Under the pieces are notes generated by a model. The model was given only the letters and a program-made list of their open reading frames with translations, was not told the DNA's origin and searched no databases. Of a stretch of DNA of 64,000 bases, positions 1 through 10,900 are shown piece after piece. This stretch comes from Corticimicrobacter populi (GTDB lineage: Bacteria; Pseudomonadota; Gammaproteobacteria; Burkholderiales; Burkholderiaceae_B): contig NZ_QETA01000001.1 in the NCBI RefSeq assembly GCF_003123725.1, positions 62,001-126,000 on the forward strand. The letters run 5' to 3'. The translations under genes and the position numbers were made by a program. The first letter of the stretch is position 1. Each line of letters opens with the position of its first letter.

Positions 1-1389
<1,389 letters not shown>

Positions 1390-1520
1390 TGGGCTGACAG
1401 GGTGTGCCAGTCCATACTTTGATCTCACCGGTATCAAGCTGCGCGATTTGCAGCTGGATCTCCCGCATGCGTACAAAGCGTTGATGAATCAGCGTGCTGT
1501 TTATGCGGCGGTATATATAC

Positions 1521-1545
1521 AAGAGGCCTGCAGGCCTCTTTTTTT
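1521..1545 (+). terminator. Rho-independent terminator after the decarboxylase gene
   Basis: A perfect 20-base palindrome (1521-1540, GAGGCCTGCAGGCCTC core) runs directly into a T tract ending at 1545. It lies about 130 bases after the decarboxylase stop. The rest of the 313-base gap 1390-1702 shows nothing else I can assign apart from the ribosome binding site of the next gene. Confidence 0.9.
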
Positions 1546-1702
1546 GCGCGGACAAGACCGCAATGCGTACGGTTGCGCGCAATCTACGAGGGTGTAAATG
1601 CAGTTGACGTCTTTACCTCTACCAGATGAAATGGAATGACCTGTATGTGTCAGGTAATTTCAAGTAGAAACGATCTGTATTGGTTTGGGGGAGTACGCAA
1701 TA

Positions 1703-3445
1703 ATGAAGCATCTGAAGATAGGTGTGCGTCTGGCAGGCGGGTTTGGATTGCTGGTCGCACTGGTGGTGTTGATGTCGGTCGTGGGATTGCTCAGCCTGAG
1801 TGCCATTGACCGCTCAGTCGCGGAAATGACGCAGCAGTCGCTGGCCAAGGAGCGGCTGATTGGTGACTGGTATCGCAATATCAACACGGGGTCACGGCGC
1901 ACTACCGCCATTGCCAAGAGCACGGATCCGGGGTTGGCAGACTTCTTCGCAGAAGAAGCAGCCGAATCCTCCCGTCAGTCGAGCGCGCTGCAAAAGCAGA
2001 TCGAGCCACTGATCCGGACACCGGAAGAGTTGAGTCTGTGGGAAGGTATCAAGGAGGCTCGGGCCGGCTATCTCAGTGCTCGTGATGACGTGTCGAAGGC
2101 GCGGCGCGAAGGTCGTTCGGCCGACGCAGAACGTCTGTTTGCGCAGAATTATCAGCCGGTCACGCAGCGCTATCTGGATCTGGTCCTGAGCCTGTCCAAC
2201 CTGCAACGCGCCGGCATCGATGCCGAGGCGCAGGCCATTCATGCCGAATATACGTCAGTCCGGCTCTGGATCATCCTGCTGGGGGCTGCCGCCGTGGTGT
2301 TGGGGCTGGGTGTTGCCTGGTGGCTGACGCGTGGCATTACGCGGCCACTGGCCGATGCGGTACGGGTGGCGCGCACGGTGGCCGCCAATGACCTGACCAG
2401 CGTGATTCACGCTGACTCCCGTGACGAAGTAGGCCAGTTGCTGCAGGCACTGCACGAGATGAATGGCAATCTCGCCCGCGTAGTAGGGCATGTGCGCGTC
2501 AATGCCGATAGCATCGCCACAGCATCGGGTCAGATTGATGCCGGCAATCAGGACCTGTCATCGCGTACCGAAGAACAGGCCAGTGCGCTGGAGGAAACCT
2601 CTGCATCCATTCAGGAACTGGCCAGTGCCGTGCGCCAGAATGCCGACCACGCTCGCCAGGCCAACCAGTTGGCCGTCGAGGCCAGTTCCGTGGCCACACA
2701 GGGTGGGCAGGCCATGGGCGATGTCGAGCAGACCATGAAGGATATCGACGAAAGCAGCCGCAAGATTTCCGACATTATCGGTGTGATCGATTCGATTGCC
2801 TTCCAGACCAATATCCTGGCGCTCAACGCTGCGGTGGAAGCCGCCCGTGCCGGTGAGCAGGGGCGTGGTTTTGCAGTGGTGGCTGCCGAGGTGCGGGCGC
2901 TGGCACAACGCAGTGCAGGTGCTGCCAAGGATATCAAGGAGTTGATCAGCAACTCGGTGGCCAAGGTGGGCGAAGGGTCGCAGCAGGTCGAGGTGGCCGG
3001 TCGCACCATGGAGGCCATTGTCGACAGCATCCGGCGCGTGACGGATATCATGGGAGAAATCACGGCGGCCAGCGACGAGCAGCGTACCGGGATCGACCAG
3101 GTCAGCCAGGCGGTTGAGCAAATGGATCAGGTAACGCAACAGAATGCGGCATTGGTCGAGGAGTCTGCGGCGGCAACCGGTGCGCTCAAGGATCAGGCTG
3201 CGCAACTGGCCGAGGCTGTCAGCGTGTTCCGGATTGCATCTGAGCGCACTGCGACACTGGTGCCGCAACTGCCAGTACGGAGTGCCCCCGCCATGCGCAC
3301 GGTGTCGGTACCCGTGCGCAAGCCTGCCGCGACATCGGTGCCCAGGTCGGCACAACCTGCACCCAGGCTGGCCTCTCCCACGACCACAGAACGCCCGGCC
3401 ACGAAACCGGCAGCACCATCCGATGAGGACTGGAGCACGTTCTGA
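1703..3445 (+). CDS. Methyl-accepting chemotaxis protein (Tar-like)
   Basis: Inner-membrane chemoreceptor that controls CheA through CheW. The start is taken at ATG 1703 because GGGGGAG lies 9 bases upstream and the product then opens with [15 protein letters not shown], a typical receptor N-terminus; an in-frame TTG at 1685 is less likely. Order of parts (580 aa): TM1 around residues 10-32, a helical periplasmic sensor, TM2 around 187-208, HAMP, then the coiled-coil signalling domain with the conserved hairpin tip ([20 protein letters not shown]). It ends in DEDWSTF, resembling the NWETF pentapeptide that tethers CheR and CheB, so it is probably a high-abundance, adaptation-competent receptor. 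The ligand cannot be read from the sequence. No other che genes adjoin; a cheV lies about 21 kb away. Confidence 0.95.
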   Translation: MKHLKIGVRLAGGFGLLVALVVLMSVVGLLSLSAIDRSVAEMTQQSLAKERLIGDWYRNINTGSRRTTAIAKSTDPGLADFFAEEAAESSRQSSALQKQIEPLIRTPEELSLWEGIKEARAGYLSARDDVSKARREGRSADAERLFAQNYQPVTQRYLDLVLSLSNLQRAGIDAEAQAIHAEYTSVRLWIILLGAAAVVLGLGVAWWLTRGITRPLADAVRVARTVAANDLTSVIHADSRDEVGQLLQALHEMNGNLARVVGHVRVNADSIATASGQIDAGNQDLSSRTEEQASALEETSASIQELASAVRQNADHARQANQLAVEASSVATQGGQAMGDVEQTMKDIDESSRKISDIIGVIDSIAFQTNILALNAAVEAARAGEQGRGFAVVAAEVRALAQRSAGAAKDIKELISNSVAKVGEGSQQVEVAGRTMEAIVDSIRRVTDIMGEITAASDEQRTGIDQVSQAVEQMDQVTQQNAALVEESAAATGALKDQAAQLAEAVSVFRIASERTATLVPQLPVRSAPAMRTVSVPVRKPAATSVPRSAQPAPRLASPTTTERPATKPAAPSDEDWSTF

Positions 3446-3537
3446 GTCCGGTTGGTCAAATCACCACGAGCGAGTCCTGCCGGTCATCTGTGGCAGGGCC
3501 GCTCGGCTGAGTGCTGCACAGCGCTAGCCAAGGCACG

Positions 3538-3981
3538 CTAGTGCGAGGTATCTTCCATGATCGCTTCGCCCTGGCGAGCGCGCAATTCGACGATGTTGCG
3601 CAAGGCTTCCAGTTGGGCCGTGCGCCCCTCGATCTGGTCGGCTTCGCAGCCTGCCTGGGCGATCTCGCCCCAGGTCATGGCCCAGGCCGGGTTTTCTGCG
3701 CCGGAAATCTGGACAAACAGTCTGCAATAGCTTTGCTGATAGGCCTGCCAGTCACGCTGCCCGGCCTCAAGCGCCGCCGCTTCGGTCTGGGGGAGTGCCG
3801 CATGGAGCTGGCGATAGGCCGACTCCATGGCCTGGTGCTGGCGATCCAGTGCCTGCCGGGTACAGGTTTCGACCGTCAGCCGGTCGGCTCCGGGGGCATC
3901 TTCGCAATTTTCCGACATTTCCTGGGCCTGGACGCCTCCATGCAGCAGCATGGCAACCAGAAAAAGTGCTGCAGTTTTCAT
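3538..3981 (-). CDS. Secreted LprI-like (DUF1311) protein
   Basis: 147 aa with a clear signal peptide (hydrophobic residues 4-15, cleavage probably after VQA). The mature part has the four-cysteine, helical layout of the DUF1311/LprI family: C..APGADRLTVETC, then a helical stretch with QRDWQAYQQSYC, and a last Cys near QAGCEAD. Mycobacterial LprI is a lysozyme inhibitor, but most DUF1311 proteins have no proven role, so only an envelope location is claimed. Its ATG overlaps the stop of the upstream DUF1566 gene by 4 bases (ATGA), so the two are probably translated together. It converges on the chemoreceptor gene. Confidence 0.7.
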   Translation of the reverse strand: MKTAALFLVAMLLHGGVQAQEMSENCEDAPGADRLTVETCTRQALDRQHQAMESAYRQLHAALPQTEAAALEAGQRDWQAYQQSYCRLFVQISGAENPAWAMTWGEIAQAGCEADQIEGRTAQLEALRNIVELRARQGEAIMEDTSH

Positions 3982-4496
3982 GGTGATACTCCATCGCGCA
4001 CCAGTCGTACGGCCAGCGGAAATCCGGTGGTATGGATATCGACGCTGCCGTCGCTGAAATCAAGGTAGTAATGCATTTTCAATGGCTCGGCAATCGACGT
4101 GGCCGTGTCGCTCCAGTATGGAATGCCATCGCCCAGGTCTGTCACGTCCGGGAATATCCGGGCATCGAGCGCGGCTGGCGTGCAGTCAGGGACGACCAGG
4201 CTGCCCAGCTCATCCAGGGTAGGCAGGCGCCACCCCGTCCCGGCCTCACGGGCAGCAGCATGGGCATCATCAAGATTCAGCATGGCCGGCTCACCGTCGG
4301 TGCAGCCTTGCTCGGCAGACCAGGTGATGCCGACGCTGCAGCGTTGCCACGTAAGCTGGGTACGGGTGTCTCGAACCAGGCCAGTATCGTCCGGTACGAA
4401 ATGAGAGGGTGTCTCTGCAGGGCAGGCCGCGTAGGCGGCCGTACTGGCGGATGCGACCAACAGCAGGGCTGTCAGCGCTGAAAAAGCAGGTGGCAT
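3978..4496 (-). CDS. Secreted DUF1566 (Lcl C-terminal-like) protein
   Basis: 172 aa with an N-terminal signal sequence ending near AYA/ACPAE. The mature region has the DUF1566 signature: VRDTRTQLTWQRC, a Cys-containing block, then WRLPTLDELGSLV and YWSDTATS, ending in LAVRLVRDG. This fold is found in exported proteins of many Proteobacteria (the Legionella collagen-like protein C-terminus belongs to it) and is thought to be adhesive or structural; no enzymatic role is known. It is first in a two-gene unit with the LprI-like gene. The 247-base gap to the next divergent gene carries a 14-base perfect palindrome. Confidence 0.7.
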   Translation of the reverse strand: MPPAFSALTALLLVASASTAAYAACPAETPSHFVPDDTGLVRDTRTQLTWQRCSVGITWSAEQGCTDGEPAMLNLDDAHAAAREAGTGWRLPTLDELGSLVVPDCTPAALDARIFPDVTDLGDGIPYWSDTATSIAEPLKMHYYLDFSDGSVDIHTTGFPLAVRLVRDGVSP

Positions 4497-4574
4497 AAGG
4501 GCAAAAGGCGCTCATGATACCTGCTCCCGTGTGCATTTTTCCAGTGCAGGATATTTCGCTTGGCAACATATTTA

Positions 4575-4588
4575 CTGCATATATGCAG
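4575..4588. repeat. Perfect 14-bp palindrome in a divergent intergenic region
   Basis: CTGCATATATGCAG is a perfect inverted repeat lying between the leftward DUF1566 gene (start 4496) and the rightward EAL-HDOD gene (start 4744). The placement suits an operator for a dimeric regulator, but no regulator gene is adjacent. This is inference from symmetry and position only. Confidence 0.35.
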
Positions 4589-4743
4589 CCCATGATGCTT
4601 GCCTGTTGCAATAGCGTCTGCAAAGGCAAAGCAGTGCAAAGTGCCGTTCTCAATTGTCATGTGACACGGCTATGCTTTATGCAAAATATTGCTTCCTGTT
4701 GCGGAAATATCGGGTTGGCAGCAGGCGCAGGAGGAGGTCCATA

Positions 4744-5958
4744 ATGAAAGAAAGCGCGCCTGAAAATTATTGCGTCGCATTGCAGCCTATTTGCGACGGC
4801 GCGTTGCGTCATGTGGCCGACGAGTTGTTATACCGTGCAGGTGTCAATGCGCGTTATGCCCAGGTCGATGACGACATGATGGTGACGGCGCGTGTCTGCA
4901 ATGCCGCCTTCTATGAAACCGGCATCGAAAAACTGGTGGGGCGGCGCAAACTGTTTTTCAATGCCCCGCGCGAATGGCTGCTGCGTCCCGAGTTGTTGCC
5001 CCCCGATTCCTCGCAGGTCGTGGTCGAAGTGCTGGAGAGTGTGACTGGCGAACCTGCCGTGATCGAGGCACTGCGACGCATACGCAGGCTGGGCTACGAG
5101 GTAGCGCTCGATGATTTCGTGCTGACACCGGCGACGCGCCCTCTGCTGGAGGTGGCCAGCGTCGTCAAGGTAGATATGCTGCAGCCGCTCCGGCTCGACG
5201 ATATCCTGTTATATCGCAATCGGGGTATCCGGTTGCTGGCCGAGAAGGTCGAAGACATGGAAACCTTCGAGCGTTGCCGGGCGCTGGGTTTTGAATTGTT
5301 CCAGGGATATTTCTATGCCCGCCCGGAAGTACAGACCAGTACGGCACGCGACCGGACTGGCAATCGCCAGGCACAGCTGCGTATTCTGGCCGAGTTGCAG
5401 CGCGAGGCGGCGGATTATCACAAGCTCGAATCCCTGATTATCCAGGACCCGCAACTGGCATTCATGCTGCTGCGCTACACCAATTCAGCCATGTTTTATC
5501 GTTTCAGCAAGGCCGTCACGATTCTGCAGGCGATCAATATGCTGGGCCTGCATCGAGTGCGTACGGTGGTGCTGACCCTGATGCTCGCCAACAACGGGCC
5601 AGCCAGTCGCTTGTTGTTGCCCCAGGTACTGACACGAGCCGCCATGTGCGAGCGTCTGGCCGAGAAAATGGGCGGCGTTCCTCCTGAGGTGGCGTTCATG
5701 GCCGGCATGATTTCCATGATGGATGTCATACTTGGCCTGTCGCTGGCCGACATTCTCGAAGCGCTACCGCTGGGTCAGGATGTCAATGATGCGCTGCTGC
5801 ATCGCAGCCAGTGCCTGGGACAGGTACTGGACATGGTCGAAGCGTTCGAGCAGGCCCAAACAGCCGGTCTGGACCCTGAGATGGTGGCCCGTCTGAATCG
5901 GACCTGGATGAGCAGTCGGGTCTGGGCGACTGAAATCCTGTCGGCGGTCGGAGCCTGA
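4744..5958 (+). CDS. EAL-HDOD domain signalling protein
   Basis: 404 aa when started at ATG 4744, chosen because AGGAGGAGG lies just upstream; an ATG at 4654 would add 30 residues of unlikely sequence. Residues about 1-200 form a degenerate EAL domain: ELLYR replaces the EALLR-type motif, and VVEVLES and EVALDDFVL keep parts of the active-site strands. Residues about 200-395 form an HDOD domain (LLRYTNSAMF, INMLGLHRVRTVVL). Proteins with this architecture (YuxH/CdgJ type) usually lack cyclic-di-GMP phosphodiesterase activity and act in motility or stress signalling. Monocistronic by appearance. Activity against cyclic-di-GMP is doubtful because key metal ligands of active EAL domains are not evident. 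Confidence 0.85.
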   Translation: MKESAPENYCVALQPICDGALRHVADELLYRAGVNARYAQVDDDMMVTARVCNAAFYETGIEKLVGRRKLFFNAPREWLLRPELLPPDSSQVVVEVLESVTGEPAVIEALRRIRRLGYEVALDDFVLTPATRPLLEVASVVKVDMLQPLRLDDILLYRNRGIRLLAEKVEDMETFERCRALGFELFQGYFYARPEVQTSTARDRTGNRQAQLRILAELQREAADYHKLESLIIQDPQLAFMLLRYTNSAMFYRFSKAVTILQAINMLGLHRVRTVVLTLMLANNGPASRLLLPQVLTRAAMCERLAEKMGGVPPEVAFMAGMISMMDVILGLSLADILEALPLGQDVNDALLHRSQCLGQVLDMVEAFEQAQTAGLDPEMVARLNRTWMSSRVWATEILSAVGA

Positions 5959-6106
5959 CGTCTCGCTATCCTGTTGCGAATGCATTGACGGCACAGGCGA
6001 CGGATTATATTCATTCCATTTCTGATGTGGTTTCACCATATTCAGTCGCCGGTATCCATTTAATTAAAAAGGTTATTTGATGGATTAAATCTATCGCCAT
6101 GCCTGC

Positions 6107-6122
6107 ATTAATTGGAATTAAT
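6107..6122. repeat. 16-bp inverted repeat upstream of the two-partner secretion operon
   Basis: ATTAATT-GG-AATTAAT lies about 100 bases before the transporter start, inside a strikingly AT-rich 200-base stretch (about 5990-6200) that presumably holds the operon promoter. It is a possible operator; AT-rich DNA makes chance palindromes more likely, hence the low confidence. Confidence 0.3.
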
Positions 6123-6221
6123 TTCTCTTTGTTTCAAATATTTGATTTATATTGCCGCATCTTGAATAAATAAGCCTGGCTGTAATTGGCAATAGGGCGG
6201 TCGCATCGACCGCAATCAGGC

Positions 6222-7925
6222 ATGGTCCAGAATAAAAATATCTCCGGCGCATGGCTTGCTGCGCTGGCATTTGTCGTTGTGCCGACAGTCTTTGCACAAT
6301 CCGTTTCAATACCCGGCAATGATGCGGCAGAAATACAGCGGCGCCAGGAGCAGGAAATCGAGGCGCAGCGGGCCCGCGCGGCTGCGCGGCCGGATATCCT
6401 GTCGTCCCGGCCGGTTGTGTCCGGCCAGGCGGATGCCGTCGAGTTTCCGGAAGAAACCCCTTGCTTTCTGATTGACACCATAGATTGGGACGGGGCCAGG
6501 CCGCCTGCTGTCCTGCGACGCATGGGTGACACTGTGCAGGGCCGGTGTGTCGGTATCGAAGGGCTGCGAGGATTGCAGGAAAGGATGATGGACCGGCTGA
6601 TCGATACCGGCCTGATTACCTCCCGCGTACTGGTGCCAGAGCAGTCCCTGGCCTCAGGTACGCTGACGCTGCGCTATATGCCCGGACGGATATCCGGGGT
6701 GCATGACCCGGACATGCCCGGATGGTGGCGTACTGTCTTGCCGACTTGGCCGGGCAGCCCGCTTGACCAGCGTGATCTGGATCAGGCACTCGAAAACATC
6801 CGCAGGCTGGCCGGGCAGGCCGATGCCGCCATTGATATCACGCCCGGCCCCGAGGCCGGCGATTCGGACATCCTCCTGCGCCCCGGTACGGGCAAGCGCT
6901 GGCATGGCTATGTGGGTGGGGACAATAGCGGTCTCGATAATGTCGGTACCTACCAGGTCAATGCGGGCCTGACACTGGATTCGCCGCTGTTCCTGTATGA
7001 CCAGTTGTCCATCGCCTGGAACAGCAATGCCCGCTGGCGCAGCGACAAGGCCAATACGCGGGCGGCATCGATCAACTACAGCGTGCCGTTTGGTTACTGG
7101 ACTGCTTTTTTCAGTGCCAGCCGTTCCACGTATCGCCAGACGGTGGCGGGCTTCGATGCACCGATCATCTACGGTGGCACGACGCGTCAGGTGCAGGGCG
7201 GGCTGTCCTGGGTCGCGTACCGGGGCAGTGCCTACAAGGGCACGCTGACCGCATCGATATCGCGCAAACGCGTCTCCAGCACGCTCAACGACGAGGAGAT
7301 CGATGTCCAGCGCCGGGATGTGACCGGGTATGAGATCGGCTATGCGCATCGGCATTATGTCGGCCAGGCCGTGCTCGATGCCGGCTTTGGCGTTAGGGGC
7401 AATCTGCGCGGCATGTCCGACCAGCCCGGCTTTGTCTATGGCGATCCGGACTGGAACGGCCGCAGCACGATCCTGACAGCCAGCGCCGGCCTGTACCTGC
7501 CCTGGCAAATGGCAGGCCGGCAGTGGGCCTATCAGGGGAACTGGCAGATCCAGCATGCTCGTACGCCGCTCGTGCCATCCGATTATTTCACCATCGGCAG
7601 CCGCTACGCCGTCAGGGGTTTCGATGGCCAGATGACGTTGGCTGCCGAGGATGGCTGGACGCTGCGCAATGATCTGTCGCTGTCGCTGGGGGAGTCCGGC
7701 CAGCAGCTCTATGCCGGCGTCGATGCCGGGCATGTCGGCGGACCTTCTGCCCGTGACCTGTCTGGTCGCTCGCTGGTCGGAGCCGTGGCGGGATTGCGGG
7801 GTCGCGTTGCCATGCCCTGGGTCAATGCCAGCTATGACCTGTCGGCTGGCTGGCCTCTTAAGAAGCCTGCCGGCCTGAAAACCGACCACACCGTATTTGC
7901 TGCCACCCTGATGTTCGAATTCTGA
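6222..7925 (+). CDS. fhaC: Two-partner secretion outer-membrane transporter (FhaC/ShlB/CdiB type)
   Basis: Omp85-superfamily TpsB pore that exports the adjacent giant exoprotein across the outer membrane. Start at ATG 6222 gives 567 aa with a signal peptide ending at VFAQ; an upstream in-frame TTG at 6186 would spoil it. After the signal come a charged linker (EIQRRQEQEIEAQRARAAAR, which may form the plug helix), a ShlB-type POTRA region (CFLIDTIDWDG through LTLRYMPGRI), and a 16-strand barrel region. The conserved tip motif of loop L6 is present in SRYAVRGFDG, and the chain ends in an aromatic residue (MFEF) as barrel proteins do. The exoprotein gene begins 15 bases after the stop, so the two form an operon. 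Confidence 0.93.
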   Translation: MVQNKNISGAWLAALAFVVVPTVFAQSVSIPGNDAAEIQRRQEQEIEAQRARAAARPDILSSRPVVSGQADAVEFPEETPCFLIDTIDWDGARPPAVLRRMGDTVQGRCVGIEGLRGLQERMMDRLIDTGLITSRVLVPEQSLASGTLTLRYMPGRISGVHDPDMPGWWRTVLPTWPGSPLDQRDLDQALENIRRLAGQADAAIDITPGPEAGDSDILLRPGTGKRWHGYVGGDNSGLDNVGTYQVNAGLTLDSPLFLYDQLSIAWNSNARWRSDKANTRAASINYSVPFGYWTAFFSASRSTYRQTVAGFDAPIIYGGTTRQVQGGLSWVAYRGSAYKGTLTASISRKRVSSTLNDEEIDVQRRDVTGYEIGYAHRHYVGQAVLDAGFGVRGNLRGMSDQPGFVYGDPDWNGRSTILTASAGLYLPWQMAGRQWAYQGNWQIQHARTPLVPSDYFTIGSRYAVRGFDGQMTLAAEDGWTLRNDLSLSLGESGQQLYAGVDAGHVGGPSARDLSGRSLVGAVAGLRGRVAMPWVNASYDLSAGWPLKKPAGLKTDHTVFAATLMFEF

Positions 7926-7940
7926 TCCGGATTATTGATC

Positions 7941-10900
7941 ATGACCAAGCTCCGTTCCGCCGCCGCCTGGCTCGTCATTTTCACGCAGGTATGGTCGCCG
8001 GTCCTGGCGCAGACCCTGCCTATCACCGTTGATCGGAGCGTGTCCGGGCCCAAGCCCATCGTCGGGGTGAGCAACGGCGTGCCGGTGGTCAACATCGCGC
8101 CGCCTTCTGCTGCCGGTGTGTCCAACAACCGTTTTACCCAATTCAATGCCGGCCCTTCCGGCGTTGTGCTGAATAACAGCGGCGGGGCCAGCCAGACGCA
8201 ACTGGCCGGACAGATCGCCGGCAATCCCATGCTGGGCAACCAGCGTGCGACCGTCATCCTGAATCAGGTCACGGCCGCCAACCCGTCGCGCCTCATGGGC
8301 ATGGTCGAAGTGGCCGGCCAGCGTGCCAATGTCATCGTCGCCAATCCGGCCGGCATTACCTGCGACGGCTGCGGCTTCCTGAATGCCGGACAGGCCACCC
8401 TGACGACGGGCCGGCCTCGGATCGGCGCGGATGGCATACAGGGCTTCGATATCGCAGGTGGCCGTATCGGGATCGAGGGGCAAGGGCTGTATGGAGACAA
8501 CCTCAGCCGTGTCGATCTGCTGGCTCGCACACTGGAGGTCAATGCCAAGGTCTGGGCAGACCGGCTGAACGTGGTGGCAGGTGCCGCGCAGGTGGACTAT
8601 GACAACCTGGCGGTACGGCGCGGCACTGGCGAGGGGACTGCACCGGCCGTTGCGCTGGACGTGGCCGCGCTGGGCGGGATGTATGCCAACAGTATTCGCC
8701 TGATCGGTACGGAAGCCGGCCTCGGTGTGAACGTCGGAGGCGATCTGGTGGCCATGACCGGTGACCTGCAATTGAGTGCCAATGGCGATGTGCGCATCCG
8801 TCCTTCGGGCCGGCTGCAGGCGACGGGCAATATCGCTGCACAGGCAGGTGGCGGGCTGGACAACGCCGGTGCCGTGGCGGCCGGGCGCGAACTGACGCTG
8901 GATGTCGGCGGCAAGCTCTCCAACACGGGCGGGATGTCGGCGGCCAGACAGGTCGTCATCGAGGCGTCGGCACTGGACAATCGCGGCACGCTGGCGGCAG
9001 GCCTGCGTGCGGACGGCTCTGTTGGCCCTGAGGGCCTGTTGCAGGTACAGACTGCCGGCCTTTCCAACAGAGGCCTGCTGGTCGCCGGTGGTGATGTGGT
9101 TGCCACTGCCGGGACGATCGACCAGTCAGGCGGCCGGATGGTTGCCGGGCAGAACCTGACGCTGGCTGCAGATGGCCGGATCGCCAATACTGGCGGCACG
9201 CTGGCAGCCGGCAGCCGCCTGGATGCGCGTGGACAGGTGCTGACCAATACCGATGGCGTGGTGGCCGGCGAGCGCGTGTCGATCCGGGCGAACGAGGCTG
9301 TTGGCAACGTGCGTGGTGTCGTGCAGGCGGACGACGCCTTGCAGATCGACAGTGTCGGAAGGCTGGATAACCGGCAGGGCGAGTTGTATGGCCGCAGCCT
9401 TGCTGTTGAGACCGGTACGCTGGACAACGCGGCTGGTCGAATGGCCGCCAGGGAACATATCCGGATCGAAGCCGATCACCTTGGCAACGATGCCGGCCAG
9501 GTGTCGGCAGGCCAGACGCTGGCGCTGGCAGTGGGTGAAATCGATAATGGTGGTTTGCTGTATTCGGCAGGTACCCTGGCGCTGGACGGCCAGTCGCTGA
9601 ACAATCGCGCCGGCGGTGAGATTCTCGCGGCAGGCAATAACCAGCTCGACATTTCGGGCACGCTGGCGAGCCGGGGCGTGATCGATGGAGCGCAGACGCG
9701 CGTCCAGGCCGGCAGCGTAGACAATGCCGGGCGTCTCCAGGGAGATCGGGTTGATCTCAGAGCAGGGGCGTTGCGCAATGCCGGTGGTGCCGTGCTGGCC
9801 TCGCGCAAGGGCATGGATCTTGGTGTGGCTGCACTGGACAACGATGGTACGGTCAGGGCCGGACAGGATCTGGCTCTCGATGTCGCAGGCAAACTGGCCA
9901 ATGCCGGGCAACTGTCGGCAGCGGGGCGGATCAATGCCGAGGCTGCTGCGCTGGATAATCGTGGCACGCTGGCAGCCGGCTTGCAGTCCGATGGCTCGCT
10001 GGGCGCAGAAGGTGATCTGCAGATCCGTACCGCTGTATTGTCGAGCCGCGGCATCCTGCTGGCCGGTGGCGATGCGACTGCCGTGGCCGATGCGATGGAT
10101 CTTTCGGGTGGCAAGCTGGCGACGGGGCAGTCCCTGAACCTTGAGGTGGCAGGCAATCTCGCCAATCTCGGCGGTACGGTATCTGCGGGTAGCGGTCTTG
10201 GGGTGCGCAGTCAGGCGTTGAACAACACGGATGGCACCCTGGCAGCGGGTGGTCGCCTTGACCTGCAGACCGGTGCGCTGGGCAATGCCGGTGGCCATAT
10301 CGAAGCGGAGACAGCAACTCTGGAGGTTGAGGGCGCAGTAGATAGCCGTGGCGGGCTGATTCTGGCCGACAATGGCCTGCGCATCCGTTCTGCCAGCATC
10401 GACAATACAGCAGGACGAATCGGAGCAGGCCAGACACTCGAAGTCGCCACGACGCAACTGGACAATGCGCGGGGCAACCTGTCAGCCAGGGACAGCGCAC
10501 GGATTGATGCCGACAGCCTGCGCAATGATGCCGGGCAGATCTCGGTCGGCACGACGCTGACGCTGACCACCGACGCGCTGGACAACGCCGGCCTGCTGCA
10601 TTCGGCGGGTGACCTGAAGCTGGACGCCCGCTCCTTGACCAACCGTGCCGGGGGCGAAATCGTCACGGCAGGCGAGAACCGTCTGGAGATCGCCGGGGCG
10701 CTGGTCAATCAGGGGCTGGTCGATGGCGGTCAGACCCACATCCAGGCCGCCGACGTGAGCAACGCGGGGCGGATGTATGGCGATCAGGTCGGCATCACGA
10801 CGGGTGATCTGCGCAATGCGACGGGAGCCGTACTGGCGGCCCGTCAGGGCATGACGCTGGACGTGGCATCCTTGACCAACGACGGTGCAGTCGAAGCCGG

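Noticed and set aside
6186-6221. TTG at 6186 as the start of the transporter
   Set aside because: It would place 12 polar residues ahead of a good signal peptide that starts at the ATG at 6222.
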